Positions 23,330 to 35,213 of a stretch of 64,000 nt of DNA are shown here, piece by piece. Each line of letters opens with the position of its first letter. Within the stretch, counting starts at the first letter, position 1. This DNA is from Limonium bicolor (taxonomy: Eukaryota > Streptophyta > Magnoliopsida > Caryophyllales > Plumbaginaceae): NCBI GenBank assembly GCA_023374045.1, contig CM041776.1, positions 477,017,375 through 477,081,374 of the forward strand, read 5' to 3'. Position numbers and translations under genes: made by a program. The notes under the pieces were generated by a model, which saw only the letters and a program-made list of their open reading frames with translations, was not told the origin of the DNA and ran no database searches.

Positions 23330-23363
23330 GACTTCGGGTCGAAGTCTCTTTAAGGGGGGTAGG
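23330..23363 (+). promoter_or_regulatory. 3' polypurine tract with adjacent hairpin
   Basis: The stem GACTTCG/CGAAGTC (23330-23346, loop GGT) is followed by TCTTTAAGGGGGGTAGG, which abuts the 3' LTR start TGAAACACC at 23365. The tract primes plus-strand cDNA. The stem plus G-rich tract resembles the 3' end of Tekay/Del chromoviruses. Confidence 0.85.
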
Positions 23364-23364
23364 T

Positions 23365-26300
23365 TGAAACACCCTAAAAATCAAAAACACATGAAATCAT
23401 GAATGTGGTGGTATGTTAACTAACCTGTCACATTAATGTATAACTGTACTACAACTTATACCCTAAGGTACTAGCGGGCATACATATGCCCGTGAAAGCG
23501 ATAGCAAGTCGCATTGTAATATAAGCATTGGTACGTTTCGGTTTGGCATTAATGAAGATAACTGAGTAATCAATTAGTCCTTGTTAGGACCTTTGTACCC
23601 GAAACAGGTGTAATGCATTATACACACTGAAATATAGGAGTACTCGTCGACATATAACGACGGTACTAAATAACATATGTTGCGAGGGTATATTATACGA
23701 ACTACGTTACCGGATACAAACTTATACAAGTAACATTATAACGTAAATAATGGTACTCACGATCGGTATCCCATGACGTTGGTATCAAATTGAATTAACT
23801 ACAAGTATTTAATCTTATTACATGATAACATGACCTACGAACTACTTGATGTCATCATAAAATGACGATGAAATCAGACCCCCTCTCTTGTGATTCCTGA
23901 AAGTACTGCTAAGCCCATTAACTTTCAATTACCTACCCACTCAGCCCAAGTATTATACTGATTCCTAATTACTAATACCCCATTATACGGTTTAAATCTG
24001 TATTCTTTCCTTCTCGGTAGTGCGGGCACCTGCAACTGGTAAAAGCCACTCAATCCTTTCACATCTTTCCATCACCTCACGTCTGGTGCAAATACAGACT
24101 CTCTTGCTTTCACCGTTTGTGTGCCTGGAGATCTTAAGTGCTCAGCTTTCCTCCCTTACGTTTCCTATCCGAAACTCAAACCTTCGTTTCTCCATGCTGC
24201 ATGTCCGAATCTTGGAGCTTTTACCCACCAGGTGGATCTGAAACACCACGAGCTAAACTGGCAAGGTAATGTTACCGGGTTGCTCTTATGTTTTCATTTC
24301 TGTTTGCTCTCCTATCCTTTGCTAAGCTCTGCCCGAGAGTTTACTCAACCTCTCTAATCTCTTGCATGTCCCACGCAAGCATTTTGCATGCCACTCCTCT
24401 GGTGAGATCTCGGTAAGTCCTGGAACAAGAGCACCCATCCCCATTCCCGCTACTCTAGCGCAAGGTAAAATGCTACCCGTTCCGTTTGTTACGGTTTCCT
24501 TCTTTTTCTTTCTCTGCTCTGCTCTGCCCGAAGCTTCATGCTCAACTCCTCTAACCTTCCTCATTTCATTCGTTTAAATCTTGCATGCAAAGCCTGCGGG
24601 TAGGATATCTGAAATTCGGTGAACAAACCTCTGGCTGATCTCTCGAGGGTAAGAGCAGGAAAACTCAAAACCATGCTGTTTAACTCCCTTCGCTATTCTC
24701 TGCTTTTGATGTCCGAAAATTGGGTGTTGACTCTTTTTTTTATCTAACCCATTTGCATGCATGAGGTCCTCTGGAAAACCCCCCCTTGAGGGTGCACCAA
24801 AAATCGTCCAGAAACTCATTCTCATACTGCCTTGAAATCGGATCCGAGGTGAGGCCACAAAACTGGCATGTTCCCAGTCTTCGGTTTCTGTTTTTAACGC
24901 CACTAAAACCATCAACTAATCTGGAGAATTATGCTTGTGTGTGACCAGTTGCAAGCCACAGCTCCGAATCAAAACCTCAACCAGACTGGAAATACTACCC
25001 AAGGGAAATCACCTCCTTCCCAAGGTTGTAACCCAGAAACTCGTACTTATACTATGATTAAACGTTGTGTTAAGTTTGGTCTGAAATTATCTGTTGTGAG
25101 GGTAATACTCTGACGGGAATCTGTGTGGGTTGGTTAAGCATTGGCGAGGATGGTGGAAGAATGTCACTAAGTAACCAAGAAAATCTACCTAGCTAAAGCC
25201 AAAAACTTATCTTAGTGTTAGGTGTTGGAAAAGTTGGTTTAATGGTTGCCGATAGTTATTGGGTGGTCTGGGAAGTGTAACAGAAACTAGGCCTGAAGAG
25301 AAAGTACCTACTGTCACGTTTTAGATGCCTGAAGTGGGGTTCGTGAGTGCTTGTGAAACCTGGTTAGGGGTGTACTAGTAAAACAATTAAACAACTAATG
25401 TAGACGTTATGATGTTTGGCAAAAATAAGAATGAAAACATACAGATTAAACCCAAGAAGGATGGAACTAGTAAAGAATGAGTAAAATATGGTTATGTACT
25501 GCTTAAACAACAGCAGAAAATTTATCTGGATTGAAACTTAGGGTGCGTCGATGAATTATGGAGATTGCCCTAGGTTAATAGATAGTCAGATCTAATGCAT
25601 TGAGCAACCAATGTGTCTTCTGCTTTAGGGTTAGGCAGCAAGTTAAAATGGTTCAAAAAAAGAAACTGTATGAACTAGCTAAGAGAACTAGTGCAGAAAC
25701 GTGAGTTTGATTTCTGCAGCTTTCATCTCTGTAAAAAATCGAATTTCTGAAACAATATATTGTTGTATGGGCTGGGTAATGAGCTTTAAAGACTTGGTAA
25801 CACCTTATACTAAGGGTAGATAAGCTGGGGGATGTCGGAGAAACCAGTTAGCATATTAAAAGAGAAGTAAGAAGTAGAAGTGTGCAGGAGTTAGATTTCA
25901 GTTTTCTGCAACCTTTGGTTTTCTGTATACCAACTTTTCAGAAGTAATATAAAGATTGTAGAGGCTGTATAATAAACTTAAAACCTTGCTGACATAGTAG
26001 ACTAAGTGTGAATAAGTTGGGAATGCTAGAAAAGGCATTAACCCATTAGAAAAGCAATAGGAGTAGGAGGATGCAAAACTTGATTTCAGTTTCAGATTCC
26101 TTCTCCCAGTTTCAGCCCAAGCACATTTCAGTAGCTTTAACCGGCTGTTTTGGGCCTGTTTTGTGAGTTAAAACTAAACTAAGACATTTAACTAAGTAGC
26201 TAGATAATTAAGGGAAAAGTTGGAAATCAGATCAAGAAAGAACAGAAAGAGAACTATAGAGGATAACAGATTAATGAACAGAAAAGAAGACTAAAGAAGA

Positions 26301-29300
26301 AATACATTGGTTGGTGTTGCAGTTTTCTGTTCAGCCTCTTGGGCTCTGTATAACAAAGCTTTAATTGAGTTAACAACTTGGTTTTGGGTTGTTTATAAGT
26401 TCAAAGCCTTCTTAATACACTTGGAAGATTGGGAATTAATTGAACGCTCTGAAAGAAGAAATAAAGAAGAAACATAAAGATGCTGATTCTAGAGTGTCGA
26501 TAGTTGTTGTTTCAGTATAACCTTGTTGCAGATGGCATAGGAGGGTTGTGTTGATTTAATAATAAACCCAAGTCAGTACTAATACATTTATCTAAGTTGG
26601 TATATTCATTTGGGAGTTTAGAAGGCAGTTAATCTATAAGAAAAAAAAAAGAGGAAGGGAAGAGGCGTGTACAGATTCATGTTTCAGTTTTCTTTCTCTG
26701 AAACTTGTGTTCTGTATGACAGACTCCCAGAAGTATTGAGTGTGTTATAGAGGATTAAGAATGAACCTAAGATACTGCTAAGATTAATGAACTAGGTTGG
26801 TACTTTCATAGGAGGATTAGAAATCAGTAGCTAAACCCAGCTGAAACATCAGGAAAGTGAAAACAGATAGATCTGTACAAGAAAGAAAAAAAAATAAAAA
26901 TAAAATAAGAAGGTGTAACAGGTTGGTGTCAGTTTCGGAAATATGATACCTTCTGTATATAAACTTACCAGGTTGTAGTCTGTTGTCGTGAGTCAATTTT
27001 GGATTTAAAACTCCTAATAACACTCTCAGTAATGGGGACACACCTGGGTAGAAGCAAAGAGAACATGCTCTGTAACAGAAAACAAAGACAGAAACCAGTT
27101 AGTTCACACCAGGTTATCAGTTTCGGTAGTTCAGTAATAATCACCACTTGCATTACCTGTTTTCTGCTCTTTTTAAGGTTACAGACCTTGTGTATAGGGA
27201 TCTTAGGTGTACATCCTTGATTGCCTTGGGTTATCTGAAACTTAAACAAACCAAAAGAAATAAAAACAGTAGTAGTGTCGAGTTCAGTTTCAGGTGGGGA
27301 TTAATCTCAGTTTCTGTAACAGGTTATACGGGAACCTTAGAAGTGTAGTGGTGTCTTAGGTATGAATTAGAAGCATTATTACAGAGGGAAATAAAGCTGG
27401 TAAATCATGTGAGGATTTAGGAACCAGGTAACTAAGGACAAAAGAAAGGAGGATAAAGGATCGGATGTGAAACAGAAGTTAGTAAATCAGTTTATCAGAT
27501 TTTGGGATTTACTTATCAGGTTTTCTGGTCTTGTTGTGCAGAGAAGTTCGGGGGTATTGTCTGGGGTAGTCTTGGTCTGTCTTTTGGCTCAGAAACTCAT
27601 TAACAGACTTAACTGGATATAAATACATAAGAAGGAAACGAACAACAATATAGAGTCAGAACATAAAAGAGAAACACAAGAAGAGCTACCAACTTTCAGT
27701 TTCTGTTACAGATTTCTGTATAGGAGGTTTGTGTGTGTGTTACTGGAGTAATTATGAGTCTCAGATTTAACTAAACCACAAGCCTAAGTGTCTATAACTT
27801 GGGGAGTATTAGAGAAAACATTTAACACCTTAGAAGAGGATATAACAGGAGGAGAGTGCAATAACTCGAGTACCTGTTTCAGTTCGTCTTAGTTTTTTTC
27901 TTTTCAGATTGCATTGATGTATCTGCTTCTGTGTAGTTAATTACAGAAGCTACGTGAGTGTTTTATGAGTGAAAGTTCGAGTTAAACCTAGGGTAACTCA
28001 CCTAACTAGTTGGGTAAACACTGCAGGAAAGTAACAGACAGGAATTTAGCTAACTAGAAACAAAAAAAAAAGAAAACAATGAAACATGGAGTGGGTTGTC
28101 TCGGTTTCTAATATTATAGCTGTACTGTATAGCTTGATTACAGGAGAATTATGAGTGAAATGATAGTTAATCAATGAACCCAAACCAGACCAAACTCACC
28201 TGATTGTGCAAGAAGAAACGACATGGACAGAACACATGGTTTAACATACTAAAGGGAGGTTAAGTAAGATTAAGCAATAAACCTATGTTACGGTTTCATG
28301 AACCGTGGAGCTTCTGTATAAATAATTTAAGGGGTATTCTAGGATCTATATTATCATCACACAAGAGTTAAAATATTTCTCACTTATTTATCTAGGGAAA
28401 GAATACCCATTAGATAAGTCCTATCTATGTTATATAAACTTGTTACACAATTACCGCTTAAAACGCCCTAAGACATGAACTAAGGAAAAGGGCTTGATTA
28501 ACATGTAAATAAAGATATGAAATATCCTAGGAGTAAGTTAAGCCTAGGATTAATGCATGTGAACTTCTAAGGGTCAATACAAACTAAACATGTAACAACT
28601 CACCTAAGGAATGACATACGGTATAAAGTGTCGTCACATAAAATAATAAACTGACGTATTGTTTTAATTAACCCTAGGACCGTAGCGAGCTCCGACCGGG
28701 ACTCCGAGTGTAAGACGACTCGTACTTCGAATAAGGTATGGACATGTGTGGTTCGTATGTTGCCGTGTTACACGGCTTGTGTGTGCTGTGTGCTTTTGTT
28801 TGCCAATGACTTCAAGACTAAAGCATGAAAATGGATTGTTTGTTTATCTTGCTTATTCGCTTGCGGTGGTTTATGTGAAGTATGATAACGGATTGCTCAT
28901 TTAAATTGCGGTATTGTTGCCTCATACCTGTTATACCTTACTTGCGTGCACACAGTAACTTAGTCACTCCCCGTTTATGTAAACTACGGGACGGAACTTA
29001 ACAAATAATACAAACGAATAAGGAAACTACTTATATAAAGGAAAACTCCTCTCTAACCATGGAGGACTCTCAAGGACGCCCACTATGGTGTCAAACTATT
29101 TACGATAAGTGAATGCCCTATTGAGGACGGTTATCGACACCCACAATGGTGTCAAGCTGAACAAAAAGAAAAGACACATAATAAGTAATTATCAACTGGT
29201 AGAACATGAGAATAACCCGGGAAGACAACATCTCGGGCCGCGCGGTATTGAATGTATATTCGGGAGTTGGTATCTGCATCAGATCCTTCGACCGACCATT

Positions 29301-30478
29301 GTGGAGCACATCTTGGGGTCTAAAAGACGAACCCTCTTTCTCGACGAACGACGCCGGGATTGGAAGATTGGCAATTTGGGAAGCATGACCTGGGGTCAAG
29401 AGATGACCCCTCTGTCTCGACCTGACGTCGGGATTGGAGGATCAGCTAATTGAAGAGCATAACCTGGGGTCTAAAGGCGACCCCTCTTTCTCGACGTACG
29501 ACGCCGGGAATGGAGGTATGAACTAAAGTATGAACAAAGGTATGAACTAAGGAGGAGACGTCCTCCAACGTGCGGTAACAGAAGAATACACCGTTAATCT
29601 ATGAGAAACAGGGAAAGATGAGCACCCATACTATATGGTCACGGGATCTAAACTATATCCCTAGACGGGTGCAAGGAAAGAGAATGAAAATACACATTAT
29701 GAAAACAAGGAAAGAGAATGAAAATACACATTATGAAAACAAGGAAAGAGAATGAAAATACACATTATGGAAACAAGGAAAGAGAATGAGAATACACATT
29801 ATGGAAACAAGGAAAGAAATGAAAACACACAACGCTTATATGATCCCGCTGTGAGGATCGTCATCACTTGTATTCTATGGCACACTCTATTTGTGATTGT
29901 GATGATGTGCTTGTGGCTGTCTCTGTGCTCAGCGTGTTGTGAATTGGTGTGTTGCCATTTCATGTTGTGTGTTACTGCTCATTCATGGCATGTAAATTGG
30001 ACTTAATAATATTCGACCAAGTAGTCGTGTAGCCCGGTAACATGCGGGCTTCACACGTTCATACTCGGCATAGTTTTGCTGAGTCCTTTATTTTTACAGG
30101 TGATCATCTGGATCGCGACGGAGCGTAGGCAGGGTGACTACCATGGGGGTAGTCCACCGGGGCACAACCTTTAAGTTTGTAGTAGCACATGTAATATATG
30201 GGTTTGATACTAAACCGAGATGTAATTTTAGCTTATGATTTGGTATTCTTGTTGTAGACACTCGGTATTCAGATTTGTATCTTATATTGTATAAAAGTTT
30301 GGTTGAGGGATGTTCCAGTCATGCAGACCGTAACTTAGTATTGGTAGTGTGGTCTGTCAACCACGTGGGTGGTTGGCATCTGTAGCACCCGAAGATATCG
30401 AGAATCCGCTGCTTAGTTATCATGCAATATGACCGGAGTTGGTTTTGTACTATTGAATGTTTATTCGGGGGTGTTACA
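23365..30478 (+). repeat. LARD 3' LTR (7114 bp)
   Basis: The second direct repeat matches 13357-20485 along its whole length with small indels. It carries the same degenerate blocks (25700-28130), three-unit array (29311-29518) and 34-bp minisatellite (29672-29826). It ends GGGGGTGTTACA and abuts the copia remnant with no intervening base. Confidence 0.92.
29672..29826 (+). repeat. 34-bp tandem repeat, 3' LTR copy
   Basis: It has the same unit and copy number as the array at 19675-19830. Equal copy number in both LTRs indicates little time for slippage since insertion. Confidence 0.9.
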
Positions 30479-30935
30479 CTCCCACTAACTTTGAGTCGCT
30501 AAGACAAAGTTAGCATTACTTCATGATAACATATATCCAGTGAAGCTGGCTACTTGTGTGAGAAAGTATGCCTTATAGTTCATTGACATCAATACACAAC
30601 ATGATATTTTGACAAACAAAATATTGAAGAGAATAAGCATTCTTATATCCAACAAGGTAAAAATTACCGTGGCCATAGCATAACACATAGTTTGCTGTGC
30701 GCTAAAAGTAAAAAAACTTTTGACAACTTCCAGTGTTCAGGACCTGGATTTGTATGGAAACGACTAACCCAGCCTGGTGTACAACATAGCATACATTAAG
30801 CTACCAACATCACTGAAATATGGTACATTATTCATATAGGCTACTTCTTTTGAGCTAGGTCCACACACGCACTAAGCATATAATCTTTTTGGTTAGAAGA
30901 GTCATTGGGTATACAATCACTAAGATGGTATATTT
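30479..30935 (-). pseudogene. Copia RT connection / RNase H remnant
   Basis: Frame-shifted fragments continue from the reverse transcriptase, including a VSRFHTNPGPEHW-like segment near 30710-30760 that belongs to the connection region before RNase H. The RNase H active-site region itself is not visible. The stretch ends at the polypurine tract. Confidence 0.5.
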
Positions 30936-31454
30936 TCACAATATTATTAAGGTAAGGTAATTCTCTTGAGACAAACCCAAGATCTTTATTTTCCTATTTC
31001 TTAATATTTTGACTCCCAGTACAAAACTGGTTTCACCCTTATCCTTAATGTCAAACTTGGATGTCAAACTAGCTTTTGTAGTAGAAACTAGATCCAAGTT
31101 GTCACTGGCTATTAGGATGTCATCTACATACAAAGTTAGAATGACAAATCCTTTGTATGTATAACTTATATACATACAATGGTCTTCATTTATAATGGAA
31201 AACTTGTCCTCGACCATTGCCTCATGGAATCTAATATTCCATTGTCTGGATGCCCGCTTAAGACCATAGATGGATCTATGAAGACGACATACCTTCTTCT
31301 CTTGATCCTTAACCTCAAGCCCATAAGGCTGGTCCATATATATCTCCTCCTCAAGATTTCCATTGAGGAAAGCAGTCTTTACATCCATATGATGTAATTC
31401 TAAGTCCAGACGGGCAACAATAGCCAAAATTAGTCGGATGGACCCAAATCTCAC
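30936..31454 (-). pseudogene. Copia reverse transcriptase fragment
   Basis: An open stretch of 172 codons holds copia RT boxes in order: HHMDVKTAFLNG, then EEIYMDQPYG, then the SIYGLKRASRQW segment, then LYVDDILIAS with the catalytic YVDD (31119-31130), then the FVLGVKI region. The LEEEIYM and FDIKDKG segments are also intact. The upstream palm and finger parts are missing or in other frames. It would copy element RNA into DNA. The first ATG is not a genuine start because the natural product is a polyprotein. Confidence 0.9.
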
Positions 31455-31637
31455 TGCAAGTGAGAATGTCTCATCATTATTGACTTACTTCTTTCGAGTA
31501 TAGCCTCTTACCAAATAGAATATCACCCAAGTCGCAAACTTGGTTATTGTTCTTGGACACTAACTCTTCTTCCATTGCTTTTATCCATTCAGATCCATAA
31601 AACCTGAGACAGTGTCTCTAAAAGTCATAGACTCATA

Positions 31638-31935
31638 TCAATTGCGTTCCTCCTCCTGAACTTGAGGATTCAAAAGAACATCTTCAACAACCATATCATT
31701 CTGATTACTTAAATCTGGTTGTTGATTAGGATCATCTAGTTCATAGAACTCTTGATCCCTAGTTGCTCCATAAATGGAGGAATAATCATTTACCAAGAAT
31801 GTGATAAAACATCGAGCACCAAGCTTGACAATCATACTCATTAGGCCACAAATATTTGAATGAATTAGCTGCAATGGTTGAGTAGTCCTTTCCTCTATAG
31901 AAAATGGTTTCCTAGTAGATTTTCCAGCTAAACAA
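31638..31935 (-). pseudogene. Copia integrase remnant with internal deletion
   Basis: A start of the integrase core (LQLIHSNICG, then FITFLVNDYSS) runs directly into acidic sequence (DQEFYELDDPNQQ) that normally lies between integrase and reverse transcriptase. Most of the catalytic core, including the later acidic residues of the DDE triad, is gone. It cannot be functional. Confidence 0.75.
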
Positions 31936-31944
31936 TGGTCACAC

Positions 31945-32166
31945 TTAGCGAGTTATAGCTTCTTGAGTTCCACCAAGGAGCTCTTCTCTTGCTAGTCTAT
32001 TCAACCGATCAATACCAATATGACCAAGTCTAGCATGCCAAAGTTCTGAATCATCAGAATTAATAACATAAATTGAATAAAAATGATTACTTAAACCAAA
32101 TTTGGCATTAAATACTACTAAACCATTCAATAAAGAGTTATTACTGAAAAAAAAATGTACCAACAT
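31945..32166 (-). pseudogene. Copia GAG-pre-integrase domain
   Basis: ELWHARLGHIGIDRLNRLA is the hallmark of the copia pre-integrase domain, which carries the zinc-binding histidines upstream of the catalytic core. The frame ends shortly after, and the partner cysteine pair falls in another frame (near 31935). Confidence 0.85.
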
Positions 32167-32173
32167 TAAACAA

Positions 32174-32674
32174 CTAAAGTCGATCCTTCAAAACAAATTT
32201 GAAGCCTAACCTAAAAAGAGATGGAAAAGAGACTAAATTTCGCCTTATTTCAGGGGCATACAAGTCATTATGTAAATACAAAGATTGACCACTATGCAAA
32301 ACTAATCTGCAGGTTCCAATCTTGTGCACATCAATGCTGGTATCCTTCCCCATGTAAATATTTTGGCTTCCTCTTCTAGGAATCCGGTGAAACTCTACAA
32401 AAGATGTTCGATCCCAAGTCACGTGCTTTGTTGTTGCTGTGTCTACAGTCCACATAGAACATGTATTAGTTAACACATAACATGAAGCAACCAAACAAGA
32501 GGAAAGGTATGAACACCAAGTAAATACCTCAAGCTCTGGGCAATCTTTAATAAAGTGCCCTGATTTTCTACAATTGTAGCAAACACCTTTAGACTTGCCT
32601 CTAGCACCACCAGCTTTTGGCTGGTTCTTTGGATCTTTACCACCATTGGCCTTGCCTCCCTTTCTTTCTTCCAC
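32174..32674 (-). pseudogene. Copia CCHC knuckle and protease
   Basis: A basic stretch leads to CYNCRKSGHFIKDC, a perfect CX2CX4HX4C nucleic-acid-binding knuckle. About 40 residues later the aspartic-protease segment WTVDTATTKHV follows. The usual active-site triplet is D-S/T-G. This copy reads DTA, so the catalytic glycine is lost. The family's LYLHNDLYAPEIRRNLVS segment follows. The frame differs from gag by one shift near 32650. Confidence 0.85.
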
Positions 32675-33399
32675 TGCCCTTTCTTAAAGTCACTGTTACC
32701 ATTATTCCCTCTTTTATGCCTATGATTCTTATGACCTCTATTGTCAGAATCAATAGCATACACCTCATTCACTGGTTTTTCACAGAGTAACCTATCCTCT
32801 TCCAACTCAAGATGACGAGCAACATCATCAAAGGTGCGAATGTTATCATCATGGGTTAAAGTCTGCTTCAGAGAATCCCACTCAACACTCCGAGGGAGAG
32901 ATCTGATCAGAGCTTGAACTTGCTGCTCATCAGACAACTCATGTCCTGCAGCCTTAAGCTCATTAACCATATTAGACATGGCAGTAATATGTTCAGCCAT
33001 AGTCTTATCAGACCTCTTTTTGTAGCTATCAAGACGCATTTGCAATTGTCTTCTACGAGTAACAGTGCTTCCTCCAAAGTTCCGCTTGACTGCTTCCCAT
33101 ACCCCATTAGCAGTTTGATGGGTTTCGAAGCGCAGCATCAAGTCACTTCTCATACTACTTAAAAGTATGATCCGGGCAGTGCGACTCTTCTTCTTCCAGG
33201 CATTATAGGTTTCTAGCTCCCTACGTGCTTGGGCGGAGTGTCCCTCAGACGGAGCCTCCATGACTTGTAGAGTTGCATCCAAAAGTTCTTGGTCTTCCAA
33301 GACATACTGAACTTTACGACTCCACGTGTCATAATTTCGTTCAGTTAGTTTTTCACCCTTGTTAAGATCTGCTACAATACTCTTTGATACAACATCCAT
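32640..33399 (-). pseudogene. Copia gag protein, nearly intact N-terminal part
   Basis: From the Met at 33399 (MDVVSKS) the frame stays open through a typical copia gag: LNKGEKLTERNYDTWSRKV, a LLDATLQV segment, TANGVWEAVKRNFGG, an MRLDSYKK segment, then MSNMVNELKAAGHELSDE and the LTHDDNIRTFDDVARHLELE helix, ending in a basic region. Gag forms the particle that packages element RNA. An upstream in-frame Met at 33447 is less likely as the start because the family motif begins at MDVV. A frameshift after about 32650 takes the frame off the CCHC region, so downstream residues are out of frame. Confidence 0.88.
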
Positions 33400-33447
33400 C
33401 TTACAAAAAAATGATGTCATTAGTTGTTGTGTATTACACGTGTACAT

Positions 33448-35200
33448 AACACTAATTGTTTATAGTATTATTAAAATATTTATCTAAGTATAAGAAACAA
33501 AAATATGCTGCGCGCATACGATCAATTTCAGTACTTAGACTTACAAATTAACACACCATAAACACGCAACAAATGCATTTATAATTTCAAAACAAATTTG
33601 AAATTATGACGGTTCCCATTATCAATGAAAAACAAATTTTCAGTATTATTGTTCCATTAATAAATTCCTACAAAAAGAATTATTTAATTAATTAGTGTCT
33701 ACTAAAGACAATCTAGACAAACTAGATTAATTGAAATTATATGAACAACTAATGTTTAAGTGATTAAATTATTTAATGTCTACTAAAGACAATCTAGACA
33801 AACTAGATTAATTTAAATTATTTTGAACAACTTATGTTCAATTCTAATTAACGAAATTATTATTCATAAAATAATAGAATAACAATTGCTAAAATAAGGA
33901 ACAATAATATTCGTTACAAAAACGAACAATAATATTAATCTTACAACTGTAACGATTTAATGTTACAAAAACATTTTAACAACCTTCATATGTTACGAAA
34001 ACATATATCTATAGTATTATATAAATATTATTATGTAACTTATACATATCCGGTTCGATATATTTACGCATTAGAATTTAACCGAATATATAATATTCAA
34101 ATCACTCACAAAGAGTGTAGATATATCACGTAACAATAACCATAATAAACGAATGCTATTTTCTGGATGTAATAATCAACTCACTCAATTTTTCCAGAAA
34201 ATCAAACATACTCACGTGATAAAAATTAGCATATCCAAATTCACGGAATCGCTATTAAAACAAATGGCCATTAATCTGACTAAAAGTGGCTCATCACAAA
34301 ACAATCTATTGTGATTAAAAAAACTTAATACTCCAATCACAACAGCAAAATTTTACATAGTTTGACTATAGTAATAGATCGCCGAGGATATATAGAGACC
34401 GGTCGTGGATATATATGTCGATGAGCAAAGAAAAAAAACCCTACTTATTTTATTTCTAACCCGGCGGTAGAAGTAGGTCGGTGAACCAAAAAAAACCCAA
34501 CTACAGATTCATATATGTTCACGGTCGGATTCATACCTCACAATATACATTACTATTCCAAATCGGTCTTCATACTGCACATCCAATACATACATCAACC
34601 ATATGTAATATCCATTCAATTCTATTACGGCTGTTTGGTTAAAAAAAACTTATTCATCGAACAATATTACTCAAATATTGTTAACTCGATTGCGAATAAA
34701 AAAACCCTTGCACCGCCATCGCATGTTAAAATCGCACCAAACTCGGATCCTCTTGAACAAAAAAATACCCTAATTACTACGGCACTGCGGCGGCACTGCA
34801 CTTCACATTCAACTGGTTAACCCAATATTTTATTTTTCAAAAGAATTGAAACCAACAACCTAGTATGAGTCTCTTGTGAAAAAAATATATTAATCTGATT
34901 GGATTACCGGCACTCCACTATAAGCCATTCACTTTCATATTGACATTAAAACAATTTGAAACTCACCGACAAATTCTAGCAAGCACGGAAGATCAAATCT
35001 TTCACGACCATCGGATTAGCGGAACACATCAGCAATAGGAAACAACCAAAAGAGATTGCCTTTTCTACTCAAATACATATACGCATATTCATCACGATCT
35101 TAATGCTTTCAACCAAGATATCTCTTTTTTCTTATGATCGAGTCGGTCAGACAAAAATCTAATCCTTATCGGCAACAAACGAACACTCAGAACAAATCTG
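33448..35200 (-). other. Long AT-rich leader of the copia element
   Basis: About 1.75 kb separates gag from the primer site with no coding capacity. It is very AT-rich and holds a direct duplication at 33679-33840. Either this family has a long leader or unrecognised DNA was inserted here. Confidence 0.5.
33679..33840. repeat. Direct duplication of about 80 bp
   Basis: Two copies share GTCTACTAAAGACAATCTAG, then ACAAACTAGATTAATT, then GAACAACT.ATGTT, beginning near 33679 and 33767. Confidence 0.8.
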
Positions 35201-35212
35201 GCTCTGATACCA
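35201..35212 (-). promoter_or_regulatory. Copia primer-binding site (initiator tRNA-Met)
   Basis: On the minus strand this reads TGGTATCAGAGC, immediately inside the LTR end, as in most plant copia elements. Confidence 0.9.
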
Positions 35213-35213
35213 C

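Larger units (their letters stand above)
13357..30478 (+). mobile_element. 17.1-kb LARD with 7.1-kb LTRs
   Basis: Two direct repeats, 13357-20485 (7129 bp) and 23365-30478 (7114 bp), start TGAAACACCC and end GGGGGTGTTACA. A tRNA-iMet primer site follows the first and a polypurine tract precedes the second. The 2879-bp interior has no gag or pol. This is the structure of a LARD, a large retrotransposon derivative moved in trans. Inverted TGWAACACCC ends and the stem + TTTAAGGGGGG tract before the 3' LTR resemble Tekay/Del chromoviruses. In stretches compared side by side the LTRs differ mainly by one- to three-base indels, so insertion looks recent. Flanking pentamers differ (GAAAA versus CTCCC), so there is no target-site duplication. 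Confidence 0.9.

Noticed and set aside
13357..30478. Segmental duplication or assembly duplication of a 7.1-kb block
   Set aside because: The repeats start TG and end CA, with a tRNA primer site exactly after the first and a polypurine tract exactly before the second, which is the structure of LTRs.
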